Both the position numbers and the translations under genes were made by a program. A model generated the notes under the pieces. It did no database searches. It was given only the letters and a program-made list of their open reading frames with translations, and was not told the origin of the DNA. This document shows positions 6,516 to 14,063 of a stretch of DNA of 21,206 nt, piece by piece (position 1 is the first letter of the stretch; each line of letters opens with the position of its first letter). The stretch spans positions 1 to 21,206 of IMG/VR virus record IMGVR_UViG_3300031951_001419. One strand, given 5' to 3'. The stretch is from a virus.

Positions 6516-9500
6516 TTATTTATCTTGTAATTTTTGCTCTAGTTTTTCAACCTTTGCAGTTAACTCTTTAATTGATTCAATAAGAAGTGGAACTAACTTA
6601 TGGTAATCAACTGCAAGATAACCATTATCTCTTTCAATCACCGCTTCTGGTAGAACTGCTTGAATCTCTTGTGCGATTACACCAACATCATTACCTTCTT
6701 TGCCAGATTGTTCGTTCCAAGTATAAGTATTACCACTAATTGAGATAACTTTAGCAAGAGGATCATTAATTGGAGTAATGTTATCCTTTAATCTTTGGTC
6801 AGAAGTATAGAATGCTGTAATATCACCAGTTACTCTTAATTCACCGTCAACAGTTGCAACAGAACTGGTCATTGTCAAGATATCATTATATGTTCCACCA
6901 GAATCTTTAACATTGAATGCTATTGATCCACTATTTGTGGTGTTGTAAATACCAAATATTCCATCACCACCACCATTACTACCAATATCACCAACACCAA
7001 TTCCAGTAGTTGTGTGAGTTAAACTTAAACTATCTGCAGCAAGTGATCCAGCAATTAATGCAGTTCCTTGAACGTGTAATTTATTATTAATAGTTGCGGT
7101 TCCAATACCAAGATCACCATCACCATCGAGGATCATTTGATCCACATTATTCATTCTGAATCTAATATTTTTAGTAGATGGTCTATTAATATAGAGATCA
7201 GTATCACCTACTCTTGAAATGAAATTATAATCATTATCAGAAGTGCTGCCATTTAAAGTAATACCATTATATCCAGCATAAACCTCACCGATTCTGACAA
7301 ATCCCAATCCACCTTTAACATCTAATTGTTCTTGTGGGGATGTTGATCCCACACCGACATTACCACCACCTGTAATTGTGATAGTAGGATCTGTAGTATC
7401 TTGGTGACGAGCAGTAAGTTGAAGTTTATTGTCTGCTGTAGTTCCGTCTGCTCCAGCATCAAAGTAAATTGAACCTTTGTTTCCGATACTACCATTATCA
7501 GATCTTGCCATAAATGACAGAGATGCTGGTTCACCAACACTAATGTTTTCAATTAAACCAATTTCATCATTGGCAATATGAGTATGTGCGGCAAAGATGT
7601 GGAATCTCTTTGTTGGATTCGTGGTTCCGATGCCAACATTTTGATTAATAATTAGATTCTTAGAAATTGCGGCGCCACCAGCAACACTTAAAGCAGAAGA
7701 TGTGCTTCCAAAACCAACTGCCTGATTAGTGCTAGTTGAGTTAATAACACCAAATGTTACGTTATTTGCAACTAAATTATTGGCAGTTAATGTGCCACCA
7801 ATACTTACATTCTTTGCAATACCAACACCACCTGTAACCACCAAAGCACCACTGGTAGTAGAAGTAGAATCAGTTTCATCTCTAACTGTAAGAAGGTGTC
7901 TGATTAAGACTGGTGCAGTAAAGTTAGTTTCCCCATTAATGTTAAGTGGTCCATCAAATTGAGAAAGAACGGTATTTGAACTACCACCTTCAACAACAAT
8001 TCTTTCTTTTACAGTAACTTCATCAAATACAACACTTAATCTTGATGCATTTTCACCAGTAATTGTTGGTGTTGGAATATCATAAGTAACAATTACCCCA
8101 CTTGCAGCAGATGACTTAGAGTTTCCTTGGAAAGAGTCACCTCTGTTGTTCATACCAGTATAAACAACAATACCACCTCTCTTCTCCTGAGATTGTGCAA
8201 GGAATTCTTCTCTTTCGGATAGAGATCTAATTTGAACTTGTGGTAAACCTGTTGAGTAGTTTCCAGGTCCATAACCAAGATATTCAAATGTATGACCCGA
8301 AGCTCTCATTGTCGTGGGTCTACGAATCTCCAGAGGAACTGGATCGATTTTTCTAATAATTGATCCAACATCATGAGATACTTTTCTCGTAGCAAGAGAA
8401 CCACGTAGAACCGTAATTTCATCATTATTTGTTCCACCAAGAGTGTTACTTGCCACTCTCATGATTTCATCATCAATTTGAATGTAAGACCCGTAAGAGA
8501 ATCTTGATGTCGTTCCTATTCCAGGGGAAGGTACACTAATTCTAATTCTTGTGTCATCAGTAAATCCAACAACATAAGCTACCTCCTTATCAAGAATGAA
8601 GGTTGATCTTGTGCTTAGATTTTCTAGTGTTGAGTCTGATGAACCATCATTTGATGCAAAACCATGCTTTAATGCAAACGATGCCGTAGTAATTCCTGAA
8701 GTAAGAACATTAAATGTGTTGACACCAACTCTTGAATTGACAAAATAGTCTCCAAGATTATTATTACTGCTATCAAGAAGTCTAATCTTATTCCCTGCTA
8801 CCAGACCATGAGCAGATGAACAAGTAAACGTTGTGATTCCTGCACTTGCATTTGATGCTAATGAAGTTATCGAAGCAGAAAGACCAGTTAATAGTAAATA
8901 TTGACCGACTAATGGGGTTGGATCTCCAGCAGTTCTGGCAATTGCAATTCTATTTGGTGCTGGAATACTGGTGATGCGATAATAACCATCTGCGGTAGTG
9001 CCAATACCAGTTGTTTGAATGACTTGTCCTAATGATGTTGAAATTCCACCAGCAGTAAGATCCAACGATACATTAGTTTGAGCACCATTATTACCAATTA
9101 CACTTTCATCTAATTGATATGTTCCAGTTGTATATCCTGAACCAGGGTTAGTAATTTGAACGGAAGATACATTTGTGCTGCTGTTAACAACAACGGTTGC
9201 AGTTGCACCTTGCCAAGTATTTGTTATAGTACCATCTTTTAGAACCTTAACGTTGTAATATGTTCCGGTTTGATACCCAACACCACCAGTAGTAATGCCA
9301 ACAGAAATAATACCACCAAATCCATGGTTTCTATCAAAACTTAAAGTCGCAATTCCAGTAGAACTTGTAACAGTGGTAATACCTAAACCAAATCCAAAAG
9401 ACTTAGCAAACTTATCAGTTGTTTCTCTAGTTAAACTATGCTTTTGATCATTTGTAACAACTTTACCTAGAGGTGTTCTTAATGCATATGATTTTGTCGA

Positions 9501-12500
9501 TGGTGGGTTATCATTGATGTTGTCTCTATCTAACTGGGGATAAAGGTCAACAACGTTTTGAGTATAAGTGCTATCTGTAAATTCTTCTTCTACGGTGTTT
9601 GATGCATTTAATGCAAATAAATGATAAACACCATCTTTTTGCCCTTCAATATAATCAGAAATGACTACACTTCTGTAGATAATAAAATTATCCTTAACGT
9701 CATTTCTCTCAAATCTTGGCCAAGATGTATTTTTAGTTGTTGGGAATGTTGGGAATGTAGAAACCCCTGCAGTAATTTGATATGTAAATGACATATCATT
9801 TACTACAGATTTGACATCATACTTGCCATTATAACCATACCCAAATTCACCAAATGGGTTTAGAATAGAATCCTTAATACCGTAGATTTTAACGTCATTA
9901 CCAACATTAAGATTGTGTGGTTTTTCAGTTTCAACCGTTACTGTATAGACACCATTAACAGCTGCAGACCTTGAACAACTTGAAATAAATCTTGGATTTT
10001 TGTTATAGTTGTAATCAGAAGAAGTTAGATTTCTCGTAGTTGGTAAGATAAAGTCAGTATCATTTCTTACACCAGTAAAACTACTCTCTTGTATAATAAA
10101 ACCAGGTTCTGGTGCTTTTGCACCTAAAAGTTCTTTTGGAATGACAACTCTAAGTTTGTAAAGTCTTTCATCTAAACTTCTTGTATCTGGAATTCTCTTA
10201 ATATAAGATGCATCTGTTCTGATTTGATAACCACCGACACCAAGAGAACTTAATGTTGAGTAAATTGTATTATTTGTAGATTTTACATTGATATACCACT
10301 GTTTCTTGGTGTTATCAAACTGAACAGGGTGACCAAGATCACCAGCTTGCTTATCATGAACTCTACTAAGAATTTTTAACTTTATTCCGCCGTATACTGT
10401 TACTGGAACTCCCAAACTTGCATCTGCTTGAGATGTTGCAAGTTGAACTTCTGTTGATTGTAACGTTACTCCATCTGTTCTTGTTGCATTAATTGCAGAT
10501 GTAATGACATAATAAACCGTATGTTCTGTAATATTTTCTGGTAGGTCACCATCTATACTTTGAATTGTAACTTTCTCTGCATTTTCAAGAGTGTGGGCAC
10601 CACTTAAAACAAATCTATTATTACTTACTTGACTTACAGTATATTCTTTTGCACTTGAAGTAACTCCATCTGACATAACAATGTCAGCAGAATATTCAAC
10701 CTTATTAATTGTTGCATATAATTTATCATTTACGGCACCACCAATGCGATATCCTTGAGTTAGAATTGGTGGTACATTATCTTGAGAGTTGAATCCAAAT
10801 AGATATATTTTATTTCCAGATGGGTTGAAAGTTGGACTCGTTGTTACTCCAACATCAATTGCCTGCCAGTCAACGGTTTTTGGTGTACCAGTAATTGCTT
10901 TTGGTGTGACAACATTTGTTAAGAATAAATTATTATCTTTATCAAATGCCTTTGCTCTAAATCCATCTCCATTCAAGGAGATTTGACCAAAGTTGGAGTT
11001 GGAGTTTGTGATGCTATAGTCTGCACCAGATTCACCATCAAAATGTTTCGCAAATCCAATCGCAAAAACAGAAACAACCTGAATGAATGAATCATTAGAT
11101 GCTTTAATATGAGAGGTTTCCCATCCTTTTCTGTAAATTGCAGAAGCATCTAGGTGATATGCGGTTCCAGGATCTGTTGATGATGATCTAGAAGATAGTT
11201 CTGCTCCTGTTACCTTAGATACACTAATACCAATATATTTTCTTGAGTCTTGGAAATATTTTACAAATGCACGGTCGTCTTTTTGTAGAGAAACACCAGT
11301 AAACTGAGCAACAACCATTGAACGGAAACCTGATGCCTTGCTACCATCAGCGTGCATACCGTTCATACCCCATACAGAACGTAAGGAGATATTAAAGATA
11401 TATGGAGAAGCACCAGAAACAGTATCAGTTTCAATAACAACTGTTGCTGAAGAAATACTACCATTTAGATCAAGATCTCGTCTTGCATTTGGAATCAGGT
11501 AAGTAAATCTAGTGTCACTTAAAACTGTCTGAACTTTTGTTGAAATATTATAATCAGTAGGAACTACGTTTCTAATTTTAATAGGTGTCCCTTCGTTAAA
11601 TTCGTGAGGAACAGAAGTTGTGACAGTAACTAAATTACTTCCAGAAGAACTAATACTGATTGAGGCAAGTGGAATTACGTCACTATCAAATGCACCTACA
11701 ATTTCCCATTCTGGACGTTGTTTTGCAAATCCACCTGCATCTGCTGGGTATTTCTGATCGATTTCTCTAGTACCAGCACTAGTGCCATATGCATTCGATA
11801 ACTTGGCATAGTACATATCCAGGTCAGTAAGACCCGTATTACCATATTTGTTTACGCCATCAACATATTCAAAACAAGTTAGTTTATGGTGAGAAAATGT
11901 TGGTTTTGCAGTATCAGTAAAATCAGTTGGGTTAGTATATGCTAATTCAGTTTCTCGTGCATCAAAGAATGAAAACTGCCATAAGTAACATGCACCAGTT
12001 ACTCTAAAAATAGCAGACTTTGCGGCAGATGGATCTGTTGGGTTTGGGATATATTTTGGTCTAACCTTTGTCTTTCTTAAGTCAAGACCAACAATAGATA
12101 CACCTCTTGGTACAATAACACCACCGTAGATGCTATTGAATTTATATAAAATGTTATCAACTTGTGTCAAATCAAAGTTTGATGACAGTGATAAACCTAA
12201 TGCCGACGATGCTGTTGGATTGCTGCCACTAATACTCTGATCTGGTGCTACAACTTTTGCCGTTCCACCATCATTATAAAGTCTAAAACCAGGTCTATTA
12301 TCAATTAAATGCTCACCAGGTAATAGTAAAATAGTCGTTTTTTCTGTAATATCATTATCATCACCCTTTACATATGAAAATCTTGCTGCCTCTAAAAGTG
12401 CCCTTTGAATTGTTTTAAAAGGTCTCGCAAGTGAATTTCCCTGATTATCAATACTATCAGTGGAATCAAGATCACTTGGACTTACATAAAGAATACGCCC

Positions 12501-12542
12501 ATCAGTATTCTTTATAAAATTATCTAACTTATTAAGAGGCAT
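6516..12542 (-). CDS. Giant tail fibre/virion protein with C-terminal S74 chaperone
   Basis: 2008 aa. The N-terminus (about 1-100) has DGRILYVSPSD...PFKTIQRALLEAARFSYV...TTILLLPGEH, the pattern that opens pectate-lyase-like beta-helix proteins. The middle is repetitive and beta-rich. At about 1638, 1727 and 1810 there are VGIGTTNP-, VGVGSTSP- and LGIGTATI-type repeats ending in a hydrophobic strand (LDV or LHV). The C-terminal 95 residues are an intramolecular chaperone (peptidase S74): S1914-D-Q-R-L-K1919 followed by VGVIAQEIQAVLPEAV and a terminal coiled coil (ESIKELTAKVEKLEQKLQ). In the family the Ser/Lys dyad cuts just before the Ser, releasing the chaperone after trimer folding, so mature protein would be about 1913 aa. 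It is the largest gene here; the baseplate/fibre role is inferred. Confidence 0.85.
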   Translation of the reverse strand: MPLNKLDNFIKNTDGRILYVSPSDLDSTDSIDNQGNSLARPFKTIQRALLEAARFSYVKGDDNDITEKTTILLLPGEHLIDNRPGFRLYNDGGTAKVVAPDQSISGSNPTASSALGLSLSSNFDLTQVDNILYKFNSIYGGVIVPRGVSIVGLDLRKTKVRPKYIPNPTDPSAAKSAIFRVTGACYLWQFSFFDARETELAYTNPTDFTDTAKPTFSHHKLTCFEYVDGVNKYGNTGLTDLDMYYAKLSNAYGTSAGTREIDQKYPADAGGFAKQRPEWEIVGAFDSDVIPLASISISSSGSNLVTVTTSVPHEFNEGTPIKIRNVVPTDYNISTKVQTVLSDTRFTYLIPNARRDLDLNGSISSATVVIETDTVSGASPYIFNISLRSVWGMNGMHADGSKASGFRSMVVAQFTGVSLQKDDRAFVKYFQDSRKYIGISVSKVTGAELSSRSSSTDPGTAYHLDASAIYRKGWETSHIKASNDSFIQVVSVFAIGFAKHFDGESGADYSITNSNSNFGQISLNGDGFRAKAFDKDNNLFLTNVVTPKAITGTPKTVDWQAIDVGVTTSPTFNPSGNKIYLFGFNSQDNVPPILTQGYRIGGAVNDKLYATINKVEYSADIVMSDGVTSSAKEYTVSQVSNNRFVLSGAHTLENAEKVTIQSIDGDLPENITEHTVYYVITSAINATRTDGVTLQSTEVQLATSQADASLGVPVTVYGGIKLKILSRVHDKQAGDLGHPVQFDNTKKQWYINVKSTNNTIYSTLSSLGVGGYQIRTDASYIKRIPDTRSLDERLYKLRVVIPKELLGAKAPEPGFIIQESSFTGVRNDTDFILPTTRNLTSSDYNYNKNPRFISSCSRSAAVNGVYTVTVETEKPHNLNVGNDVKIYGIKDSILNPFGEFGYGYNGKYDVKSVVNDMSFTYQITAGVSTFPTFPTTKNTSWPRFERNDVKDNFIIYRSVVISDYIEGQKDGVYHLFALNASNTVEEEFTDSTYTQNVVDLYPQLDRDNINDNPPSTKSYALRTPLGKVVTNDQKHSLTRETTDKFAKSFGFGLGITTVTSSTGIATLSFDRNHGFGGIISVGITTGGVGYQTGTYYNVKVLKDGTITNTWQGATATVVVNSSTNVSSVQITNPGSGYTTGTYQLDESVIGNNGAQTNVSLDLTAGGISTSLGQVIQTTGIGTTADGYYRITSIPAPNRIAIARTAGDPTPLVGQYLLLTGLSASITSLASNASAGITTFTCSSAHGLVAGNKIRLLDSSNNNLGDYFVNSRVGVNTFNVLTSGITTASFALKHGFASNDGSSDSTLENLSTRSTFILDKEVAYVVGFTDDTRIRISVPSPGIGTTSRFSYGSYIQIDDEIMRVASNTLGGTNNDEITVLRGSLATRKVSHDVGSIIRKIDPVPLEIRRPTTMRASGHTFEYLGYGPGNYSTGLPQVQIRSLSEREEFLAQSQEKRGGIVVYTGMNNRGDSFQGNSKSSAASGVIVTYDIPTPTITGENASRLSVVFDEVTVKERIVVEGGSSNTVLSQFDGPLNINGETNFTAPVLIRHLLTVRDETDSTSTTSGALVVTGGVGIAKNVSIGGTLTANNLVANNVTFGVINSTSTNQAVGFGSTSSALSVAGGAAISKNLIINQNVGIGTTNPTKRFHIFAAHTHIANDEIGLIENISVGEPASLSFMARSDNGSIGNKGSIYFDAGADGTTADNKLQLTARHQDTTDPTITITGGGNVGVGSTSPQEQLDVKGGLGFVRIGEVYAGYNGITLNGSTSDNDYNFISRVGDTDLYINRPSTKNIRFRMNNVDQMILDGDGDLGIGTATINNKLHVQGTALIAGSLAADSLSLTHTTTGIGVGDIGSNGGGDGIFGIYNTTNSGSIAFNVKDSGGTYNDILTMTSSVATVDGELRVTGDITAFYTSDQRLKDNITPINDPLAKVISISGNTYTWNEQSGKEGNDVGVIAQEIQAVLPEAVIERDNGYLAVDYHKLVPLLIESIKELTAKVEKLEQKLQDK
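6517..6524 (-). promoter_or_regulatory. Late-promoter-like octamer GATAAATA
   Basis: Minus-strand GATAAATA, 17 nt before the ATG at 6499 and overlapping the TAA stop (6516-6518) of the 2008-aa gene. It matches the T4 late consensus at 7 of 8 positions and would drive the 955-aa fibre gene. Confidence 0.55.
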
Positions 12543-12574
12543 TTTATTACGACTTTTAATTGTTTTCTATCTTT

Positions 12575-12582
12575 TATTTATG
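12575..12582 (-). promoter_or_regulatory. Late-promoter-like octamer CATAAATA
   Basis: Minus-strand CATAAATA, 32 nt before the ATG at 12542 and containing the TAA stop of the upstream 106-aa gene (12578-12580). It matches the T4 late consensus at 7 of 8 positions. Likely late promoter for the giant fibre gene. Confidence 0.55.
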
Positions 12583-12898
12583 AAGTCAAATCTTCCTCGT
12601 CATATTCAAATTCAATATCATCAGGCATATCTTCAGGGTTCTCTAACTCAACTGGGAAGAAACAAGGGTGTACTTCTTCATCTATCAAGTAGAAAGAATT
12701 TCTATACAAATCATCTGGTTCAAATGATCTGTTCTTATCTGCTTCTCTACAAAGATCCTGATCATACAAATGACCTTCTGGCATTTCATCAAACGTAAAA
12801 GGTATATGATTGATGAAATACATTTTCACAATCATACTGCCATTATTGTACCAGCAGTATGCAGAATCGATACGATAAGACATAGGAAAAATTCCCAT
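12578..12898 (-). CDS. Acidic hypothetical protein, 106 aa or 101 aa
   Basis: Strongly acidic, especially the C-terminus (VELENPEDMPDDIEFEYDEEDLTS). The N-terminal half is aromatic (YRIDSAYCWYNNGSMIVKMYF), probably a small beta-rich domain. Two starts are possible: the ATG at 12898 lies only 4 nt after an AATAAATA octamer and would be close to the transcription start, while the second ATG at 12883 (MSYRIDSAYCW...) lies 19 nt after it, a spacing like that at the 955-aa gene. Neither has a clear Shine-Dalgarno. It sits between the tRNA cluster and the giant fibre gene. No family recognised; an acidic inhibitor or DNA mimic is only a guess. Confidence 0.7.
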   Translation of the reverse strand: MGIFPMSYRIDSAYCWYNNGSMIVKMYFINHIPFTFDEMPEGHLYDQDLCREADKNRSFEPDDLYRNSFYLIDEEVHPCFFPVELENPEDMPDDIEFEYDEEDLTS

Positions 12899-12904
12899 AT
12901 CTTA

Positions 12905-12912
12905 TATTTATT
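12905..12912 (-). promoter_or_regulatory. Late-promoter-like octamer AATAAATA
   Basis: Minus-strand AATAAATA between tRNA-Leu (3' end at 12918) and the acidic 106-aa gene. If used, it favours the second ATG (12883) as the start of that gene. Confidence 0.4.
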
Positions 12913-12917
12913 TTCAG

Positions 12918-13001
12918 TAGGGCGAGGGGGAATCGAACCCCCACGGGAATACTCCCAGCAGATTTTAAGTCTGATACGGCTACCAGTTACGTCACCGCCC
13001 C
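12918..13001 (-). tRNA. tRNA-Leu(UAA)
   Basis: 84 nt, class II tRNA with a long variable arm (TGGGAGTATTCCCG). Acceptor GGGGCGG pairs with TCGCCCT (two G-U pairs). The anticodon loop is CTTAAAA (anticodon TAA). T-arm GGGGG-TTCGATT-CCCCC. CCA is not encoded. It decodes UUA, a codon expected to be common in AT-rich phage genes. It has its own sigma-70 promoter directly upstream. Confidence 0.92.
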
Positions 13002-13013
13002 GTGTATGGGACC

Positions 13014-13042
13014 ATTATAACTCAGAGAGTTGTAGTGGTCAA
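13014..13042 (-). promoter_or_regulatory. Sigma-70 promoter for tRNA-Leu
   Basis: Minus strand: TTGACC (13037-13042), 17 nt, TATAAT (13014-13019), one mismatch from consensus. It fits exactly in the gap between tRNA-Met/Ile2 and tRNA-Leu; the start would be about 6 nt before the tRNA-Leu 5' end. Confidence 0.8.
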
Positions 13043-13043
13043 G

Positions 13044-13116
13044 TGCTGGTTGTCGGGATCGAACCGACCTGTCTTGCCTTATGAGGGCAGTGCTTTCGCC
13101 AGAGAGCTAAACCAGC
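13044..13116 (-). tRNA. tRNA with CAU anticodon (elongator Met or Ile2)
   Basis: 73 nt. Acceptor GCTGGTT pairs with AACCAGC, discriminator A. Anticodon loop CTCATAA (anticodon CAT) on a stem with four pairs and a C-A mismatch at its base. T-arm GTCGG-TTCGATC-CCGAC. The G1-C72 pair argues against an initiator tRNA. Whether it is elongator Met or Ile2 (C34 modified to lysidine, reading AUA) cannot be decided by eye. CCA not encoded. Its first base is the last base of the HNH gene stop codon. Confidence 0.88.
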
Positions 13117-13493
13117 TATTTTATATTCAACGCTCGATAAGTAGGAGTTAATGAATGACAGTTAGGGCATAATACTCGAAGATTGTCTTTACTAGCATTC
13201 TTCCTATTACCATCAATGTGGTCGATTTCTAGTGTTGTATTTCCAGAAACTGGATTGACACCTGCCCAACTACATTGAGAGCATTTGTATCCTGCTTCTT
13301 CTAGCAAATGTCTTCTAACATAACCAGAGAGTGAATTACCCCTTATTATACCAGATTTTGTGCCATTCAACCATTCAGTGATATATTCACGATCTTGGTT
13401 GTCTTGCTGACATTTACGAGAACAGTATTTACCTGTCGATTGTGACGGCATATACTTAAAGTTTTTTTCACAAGATAAACACTTACCAATCAT
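13116..13493 (-). CDS. HNH homing-type endonuclease, 125 aa
   Basis: N-terminal zinc-finger-like cysteines C5, C8, C24 and C28, then a linker and an HNH domain: C71/C74 (CSQC), the core LEIDHIDGNRKNASKDNLRVLC with D91-H92, and C109-x-x-C112-H113 (CPNCHS). The four later cysteines fit the zinc-stabilised HNH type. It is probably a DNA endonuclease that nicks or cuts double-stranded DNA. It lies inside a tRNA cluster, a common insertion place for free-standing phage homing endonucleases. The stop TAG shares its G with tRNA-Met/Ile2. A late promoter in a hairpin loop lies directly upstream, suggesting tight expression control. Confidence 0.9.
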   Translation of the reverse strand: MIGKCLSCEKNFKYMPSQSTGKYCSRKCQQDNQDREYITEWLNGTKSGIIRGNSLSGYVRRHLLEEAGYKCSQCSWAGVNPVSGNTTLEIDHIDGNRKNASKDNLRVLCPNCHSLTPTYRALNIK

Positions 13494-13502
13494 TGAACTA
13501 TA

Positions 13503-13538
13503 AGTTAGAACAATAGTATTTATACGATTGTTCTAACT
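13503..13538 (-). promoter_or_regulatory. Hairpin with perfect T4-type late promoter in its loop
   Basis: Twelve-bp perfect inverted repeat (AGTTAGAACAAT / ATTGTTCTAACT) with a 12-nt loop. The loop contains TATAAATA (minus strand, 13517-13524), identical to the T4 late consensus. The 3' arm ends 9 nt before the HNH start at 13493, so the hairpin covers or abuts the ribosome entry region in read-through transcripts. A late transcript starting about 6 nt after the octamer would begin inside the 3' arm and could not form the hairpin. It also begins 2 nt after the tRNA-Ile 3' end and may serve as its terminator or processing signal. Confidence 0.7.
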
Positions 13539-13540
13539 AA

Positions 13541-13612
13541 TGGGAATGCTGGGACTTGAACCCAGTTCTACCGCTTATAAGGCGATGGCCTTAACCCATA
13601 GGCGACACTCCC
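13541..13612 (-). tRNA. tRNA-Ile(UAU)
   Basis: 72 nt. Acceptor GGGAGTG pairs with CATTCCC (one G-U), D-stem GCC/GGC, anticodon stem ATCGC/GCGGT, loop CTTATAA giving anticodon TAT, T-arm CTGGG-TTCAAGT-CCCAG, discriminator A, no encoded CCA. It would read AUA directly. Most bacteria instead read AUA with a lysidine-modified CAU tRNA, so this anticodon is unusual. Confidence 0.88.
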
Positions 13613-13614
13613 AT

Positions 13615-13635
13615 AAAAACCCTGAAGATCAGGGT
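13615..13635 (-). terminator. Hairpin plus T-run after the antitoxin-like gene
   Basis: On the minus strand ACCCTGA and TCAGGGT form a 7-bp stem with a 3-nt loop, followed by TTTTAT. The stem contains the stop codon of the 56-aa gene. Modest Rho-independent terminator; read-through would be needed if tRNA-Ile is transcribed from the promoter at 14028-14056, since no separate promoter is visible for it. Confidence 0.5.
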
Positions 13636-13799
13636 GCTTCGTCGTGCTCAGTGTGTATTCGCACAAAGTCATCATCCGCAGGTATCATCACAGCAGCTCT
13701 ACCTTCTTCATCCACAATTCCTAACGTCTCTCCATTCTCAACTCTTTTGATTAATTCATCCCATCGTTCTTGAAATTCTTCCACGGTAAAAATTTCCAT
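13629..13799 (-). CDS. Phd/YefM-like antitoxin, 56 aa, no visible toxin
   Basis: Begins MEIFTVEEFQERWDELIKRV and continues ENGETLGIVDEEGRAAVMIP before an acidic, His-containing tail (ADDDFVRIHTEHDEAP). The order (strand, helix with W/L-E-L-hydrophobic pattern, ENGET turn, strand, GRAAVMIP strand) matches the N-terminal DNA-binding domain of Phd/YefM antitoxins. Family members are usually 75-90 aa, with a C-terminal toxin-binding tail, so this one is short. No Doc, RelE or YoeB-like gene is adjacent; the 65-aa neighbour shows none of their motifs. It may block a host toxin, act as a repressor, or do something else. A perfect TATAAATA lies 6 nt before the start. Confidence 0.7.
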   Translation of the reverse strand: MEIFTVEEFQERWDELIKRVENGETLGIVDEEGRAAVMIPADDDFVRIHTEHDEAP

Positions 13800-13805
13800 T
13801 TTGGA

Positions 13806-13813
13806 TATTTATA
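13806..13813 (-). promoter_or_regulatory. Late-promoter-like octamer TATAAATA before the antitoxin-like gene
   Basis: Minus-strand TATAAATA, a perfect match to the T4 late consensus, but only 6 nt before the ATG at 13799. A transcript starting here would be nearly leaderless, so it may instead be chance or serve a gene farther on. Confidence 0.35.
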
Positions 13814-13815
13814 AA

Positions 13816-14013
13816 TCAGAGAGGATTGGAATATGCAAGACAATCATCACTGACTTGATCACGAACAACTTCTAGTACATTCATGAATTGATCTACGGTC
13901 TCACACTCCACAACTCGTTCGTTACCTTCACTCGAATACAAATAGAACTTACGTGCCAAAGTATCGACAACACAACGACTCAGGATTTCTTCGGTGGGCA
14001 TTGGGTGATTCAT
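13816..14013 (-). CDS. Hypothetical early protein, 65 aa (or 61 aa)
   Basis: Small acidic protein with one cysteine in each half (C14, C36 and C58). The sequence MPTEEILSRCVVDTLARKFYLYSSEGNERVVECETVDQFMNVLEVVRD suggests strand-strand-helix with a basic, aromatic centre. I recall similar proteins in cyanomyoviruses, function unknown. A consensus promoter at 14028-14056 would place the transcription start about 8 nt before the first ATG (14013) and 20 nt before the second (14001, MPTEE...), so the second may be the real start. No Shine-Dalgarno distinguishes them. It leads the unit that continues into the antitoxin-like gene. Confidence 0.7.
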   Translation of the reverse strand: MNHPMPTEEILSRCVVDTLARKFYLYSSEGNERVVECETVDQFMNVLEVVRDQVSDDCLAYSNPL

Positions 14014-14027
14014 TTGATTACCCCCAT

Positions 14028-14056
14028 ATTATAGGGGGTCTTGGTCCTGGTGTCAA
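14028..14056 (-). promoter_or_regulatory. Consensus sigma-70 promoter with flanking repeats
   Basis: Minus strand: TTGACA (14051-14056), 17 nt, TATAAT (14028-14033), a perfect consensus. A 10-bp direct repeat (AAGACCCCCT on the minus strand) occurs at 14056-14065 and 14033-14042, 23 bp apart, touching the -35 and the -10 boxes. The -10 box is also enclosed by C5/G5 arms (14021-14025 and 14034-14038). It serves the 65-aa gene and probably the antitoxin-like gene. Confidence 0.85.
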
Positions 14057-14063
14057 GGGGGTC

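Noticed and set aside
3632-12542. Repeated motifs in fibre genes considered as a CRISPR array or DNA tandem repeat
   Set aside because: Repeats are degenerate, in frame and protein-level (VGIGT, LSTF); there are no constant-length repeats with unique spacers.
12770-13084. Plus-strand open frame across the tRNA cluster
   Set aside because: It runs antisense through two well-folded tRNA genes and an acidic minus-strand gene; a chance frame.
13540-13773. Plus-strand open frame over tRNA-Ile and the antitoxin-like gene
   Set aside because: Antisense to a clear tRNA and a better-supported minus-strand gene.
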